7,863 nucleotides of DNA from Paracoccaceae bacterium (GTDB taxonomy: Bacteria; Pseudomonadota; Alphaproteobacteria; Rhodobacterales; Rhodobacteraceae). The DNA lies in NCBI GenBank assembly GCA_003511785.1, contig DOIS01000035.1, forward strand, positions 1-7,863, given 5' to 3'. The position numbers and the translations under genes were made by a program. Of the stretch, positions 5,687-7,863 are shown piece after piece. How positions within the stretch are numbered: position 1 is the stretch's first letter; every line of letters starts with the position of its first letter. Under the pieces are notes generated by a model that worked only from the letters and a program-made list of their open reading frames with translations, was not told where the DNA came from and did no database searches.

Positions 5687-7773
5687 GCGGGCGCCCGCCC
5701 GCGCTCTTCCCGCTCTTTGCGGATATCGAGACGCTGGAAGGGGTCGGCCCCAAGACCGCCAAGCTGCTGCAAGGCGTCGGGATCGAGGCGCCGCGCGACA
5801 TGCTGTTCTCGTTGCCCTATGCGGTGATCGACCGGCGGCGGCGCGACACCATCCGGGGGGCCGCGTTCCCCTCGACCCTGACGGTCGAGATCACCGTGGG
5901 CGCGCATCGTCCGCCATCGCGGCGGGGCGGGGCCTATCGCATCCACGTGGAGGACGCGCAGGCCGATTTCGAACTGGTCTTCTTCCACGCCCGCGACAGC
6001 TATCTGGCGCGCATCCTGCCGCAGGGGTCGCGGCGGGTGGTGTCGGGCAAGATCGAGCTGTTCGACGGGATGGCGCAGATGGTCCATCCCGATCATGTCC
6101 TGCCCCTGGCCGAGGCGGGTGACATTCCCGATTTCGAGCCGGTCTATCACCTGACCCGGGGGGTCACGCAGAAAACCATGTTCAAGGCCGCGCAGAGCGC
6201 GCTGGCCCGCGCGCCCGATTTGGAGGACTGGATCGACCCCGAGCAGAAGGCGCGCCAGGGCTGGCCCGGCTGGGCCGAGGCGCTGCGCGCCGCACACGCG
6301 CCGGAAGGGCCGGACGACGTGGCGCTGACCGCGCCCGCGCGCGAGCGGCTGGCCTATGACGAGTTGATGGCGCACCAGCTGACGCTGGCGATCGCGCGCG
6401 CCCGCGAGCGCCGTGCCAAGGGGCGCGAAACCCATGCGACGGGCCGGTTGCAGGCCCGCGTGCTGGCCGCGCTGCCCTACGATCCCACCGGCGCCCAGAC
6501 CCGCGCCATGCAGGAGATCGCCGCCGACATGGCCCGGCCCAACCGGATGAACCGGCTGCTTCAGGGGGACGTGGGCGCGGGCAAGACGCTGGTGGCCTTC
6601 ATGGCGCTTCTGGTTGCGGTCGAGGCGGGCGGGCAGGGGGTGATGATGGCGCCCACCGAGATCCTCGCGCGCCAGCACCTGGAAGCCCTGGCGCCATTGG
6701 CCGAGGAGGCGGGCGTGGTGGTCGAGATCCTGACCGGGCGCGACAAGGGGGCCGAGCGCGCGGCCAAGCTCGCCGCGCTGGCACGGGGCGACATTCATGT
6801 GCTGGTCGGCACCCATGCGGTGTTCCAGGAGGACGTGGCGTTCCAGGATCTGCGCCTGGCCATCGTGGACGAGCAGCACCGGTTCGGCGTGCGCCAGCGG
6901 CTGGAACTGGCCGAGAAGGGGGTGCGGGCGGATGTGCTGGTGATGACCGCCACGCCGATCCCGCGCTCGCTGTCGCTCGCGCAATATGGCGACATGGACA
7001 TCTCGGTGCTGGACGAGAAGCCGCCCGGGCGCAAGCCGGTCAAGACCGCCGTGGTCTCGACCGCGCGGATGGAGGAGGTGGTGGACCACATGCGCCGCGC
7101 CATCGCCGAGGGGCGGCAATGCTACTGGGTCTGTCCGCTGGTGGACGAAAGCGAGGTCAGCGACCTGACCGCGGCCGAGACGCGTTTCAAGCATTTGCGC
7201 GCCACGCTGGGCGAGGGGGTGGTCGGGCTGGTCCACGGCCAGATGCCGCCGGCCGAGAAGGACGCGGCGATGGCGCGGTTCGTTTCCGGCGAGACCCGGA
7301 TTCTCGTCGCCACGACGGTGATCGAGGTCGGCGTGAACGTGCCCGATGCCTCGATCATGGTGATCGAGCGGGCCGAGATCTTCGGCCTGGCGCAGCTGCA
7401 CCAGTTGCGCGGGCGGGTCGGGCGCGGCGAAGCCGAATCGACCTGCCTGCTGCTTTACCAGCCGCCGCTGTCTGAAAGCGGGCGGCGGCGGCTGGAGGTT
7501 CTGCGCGAGACCGAGGACGGGTTCCGCATCGCCGAGACCGACCTGGAGATGCGCGGGGCGGGCGACGTGCTGGGCACGGCGCAATCCGGCCTGCCGCGCT
7601 TCCAGGTGGCCGATATCGAGCGGCAGGTGGCCTTGATGCAGGTCGCGCAGAGCGATGCGCGCGCGCTCCTGGCCGCCGACCCCACGCTGGAGGGCGCGCG
7701 GGGCCGGGCGGCGCGGGGGCTTCTGTGGCTGATGCGGCAGGACAGGGCGATCCGGTTGATCGCGGTCGGCTAG
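5683..7773 (+). CDS. recG: ATP-dependent DNA helicase RecG
   Basis: RecG is a double-stranded DNA translocase that regresses stalled replication forks and processes Holliday junctions, D-loops and R-loops. The 696 residues match the family length. The N-terminal region has the LEGVGPKTAKLL element and the OB-fold wedge domain that splits the fork (about 60-150, including SGKIELFDGMAQMVHP). Superfamily 2 helicase motifs follow: Walker A GDVGAGKT (295-302), DEQH box (396-399), TATPIPRS (422-429) and motif VI QLRGRVGRG (574-582). DGFRIAETDLEMRGAGD...AQSG (612-636) is the translocation (TRG) motif coupling ATP hydrolysis to movement. The ATG at 5683 overlaps the ligA TGA as ATGA and has no Shine-Dalgarno sequence just upstream, so translation probably depends on ribosomes finishing ligA. 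An in-frame ATG at 5128 inside ligA would add a meaningless Arg/Gly-rich tail and is rejected. No disruption is visible. Confidence 0.97.
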   Translation: MSGRPPALFPLFADIETLEGVGPKTAKLLQGVGIEAPRDMLFSLPYAVIDRRRRDTIRGAAFPSTLTVEITVGAHRPPSRRGGAYRIHVEDAQADFELVFFHARDSYLARILPQGSRRVVSGKIELFDGMAQMVHPDHVLPLAEAGDIPDFEPVYHLTRGVTQKTMFKAAQSALARAPDLEDWIDPEQKARQGWPGWAEALRAAHAPEGPDDVALTAPARERLAYDELMAHQLTLAIARARERRAKGRETHATGRLQARVLAALPYDPTGAQTRAMQEIAADMARPNRMNRLLQGDVGAGKTLVAFMALLVAVEAGGQGVMMAPTEILARQHLEALAPLAEEAGVVVEILTGRDKGAERAAKLAALARGDIHVLVGTHAVFQEDVAFQDLRLAIVDEQHRFGVRQRLELAEKGVRADVLVMTATPIPRSLSLAQYGDMDISVLDEKPPGRKPVKTAVVSTARMEEVVDHMRRAIAEGRQCYWVCPLVDESEVSDLTAAETRFKHLRATLGEGVVGLVHGQMPPAEKDAAMARFVSGETRILVATTVIEVGVNVPDASIMVIERAEIFGLAQLHQLRGRVGRGEAESTCLLLYQPPLSESGRRRLEVLRETEDGFRIAETDLEMRGAGDVLGTAQSGLPRFQVADIERQVALMQVAQSDARALLAADPTLEGARGRAARGLLWLMRQDRAIRLIAVG

Positions 7774-7801
7774 CGCCCGGTCGGGCGGCACCGTCGGACG
7801 G
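7774..7801 (+). terminator. Tandem GC-rich hairpins after recG, possible terminator
   Basis: CGCCC-GGTC-GGGCG (7774-7787) starts directly after the recG stop, and CCGT-CGG-ACGG (7791-7801) follows 3 bases later. Two hairpins in the first 30 bases after the operon suggest transcription termination or message-end protection. No T-run follows either one, so factor-dependent termination or simple message stabilisation are alternatives. Confidence 0.35.
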
Positions 7802-7810
7802 CGCGCCGGA

Positions 7811-7857
7811 ATGTTCCTACACGTTCCCTGATGTTCTCAAATGTTCTTAAAAAGTTC
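7811..7857. promoter_or_regulatory. GTTC repeat array containing an exact GTTC-N7-GTTC LexA-type box
   Basis: GTTC occurs at 7813, 7823, 7833, 7843 and 7854, giving spacings of 10, 10, 10 and 11 bp. Four of the five are preceded in register by A[TC] (ATGTTC, ACGTTC, ATGTTC, ATGTTC). The last pair, GTTCTTAAAAAGTTC (7843-7857), has exactly the GTTC-N7-GTTC layout of the LexA operator described for alphaproteobacteria such as Rhodobacter. The patch is much more AT-rich than its surroundings and lies past the recG hairpins, so it most likely belongs to the promoter of a gene beyond the right edge. The window ends in TTTACA, which could be a -35 element. LexA binding is inferred. Confidence 0.5.
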
Positions 7858-7863
7858 TTTACA

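Noticed and set aside
4639..7791. A 1050-codon open frame on the minus strand, antisense to ligA and recG
   Set aside because: Its translation is dominated by Arg, Pro, His, Gly and Ala with no recognisable domain, as expected for the mirror frame of GC-biased codons. Both plus-strand genes are complete, canonical proteins.

Overview
The window is GC-rich (roughly two-thirds G+C by eye) and densely coded, with GC-ending codons. The protein types and the candidate control sites (GTTC-N7-GTTC SOS-box spacing, TTAA-N7-TTAA-like sites) suggest an alphaproteobacterium, most likely a Rhodobacterales/Roseobacter-group chromosome. This placement is inferred from recognition, not from a search. There are no tRNA or rRNA genes, insertion sequences, CRISPR arrays or phage genes; this looks like a core chromosomal segment.

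Layout. (1) 1-1001, minus strand: the N-terminal two-thirds of a CoA-acylating methylmalonate-semialdehyde dehydrogenase (mmsA), running off the left edge. (2) 1002-1122: a divergent control region with TTGC/GCAA dyads. (3) 1123-2019, plus strand: a LysR-type regulator, the probable controller of mmsA. (4) 2080-2517: a small stand-alone protein with two CBS domains. (5) 2600-3094: phosphopantetheine adenylyltransferase (coaD). (6) 3095-3445: a 351-bp non-coding gap with a post-coaD inverted repeat, a near-consensus CtrA/LexA-type site and a perfect 16-bp palindrome. (7) 3446-5686: NAD-dependent DNA ligase (ligA) with an Ala/Arg/Glu-rich insertion between its helix-hairpin-helix segments. (8) 5683-7773: the RecG fork-remodelling helicase, overlapping ligA by 4 bp. 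(9) 7774-7863: GC-rich hairpins, then five GTTC repeats spaced 10, 10, 10 and 11 bp, the last pair forming an exact alphaproteobacterial LexA-box spacing.

How the genes fit together. mmsA and its divergent LysR regulator form a catabolic module (valine and/or myo-inositol carbon to propionyl-CoA). coaD makes dephospho-CoA, and the adjacent CBS protein belongs to a class that often senses adenine nucleotides. ligA-recG is a translationally coupled DNA-repair operon. No obviously new multi-gene system is present. The least explained signals are the GTTC array at the right edge and the palindrome plus CtrA/LexA-like site upstream of ligA.
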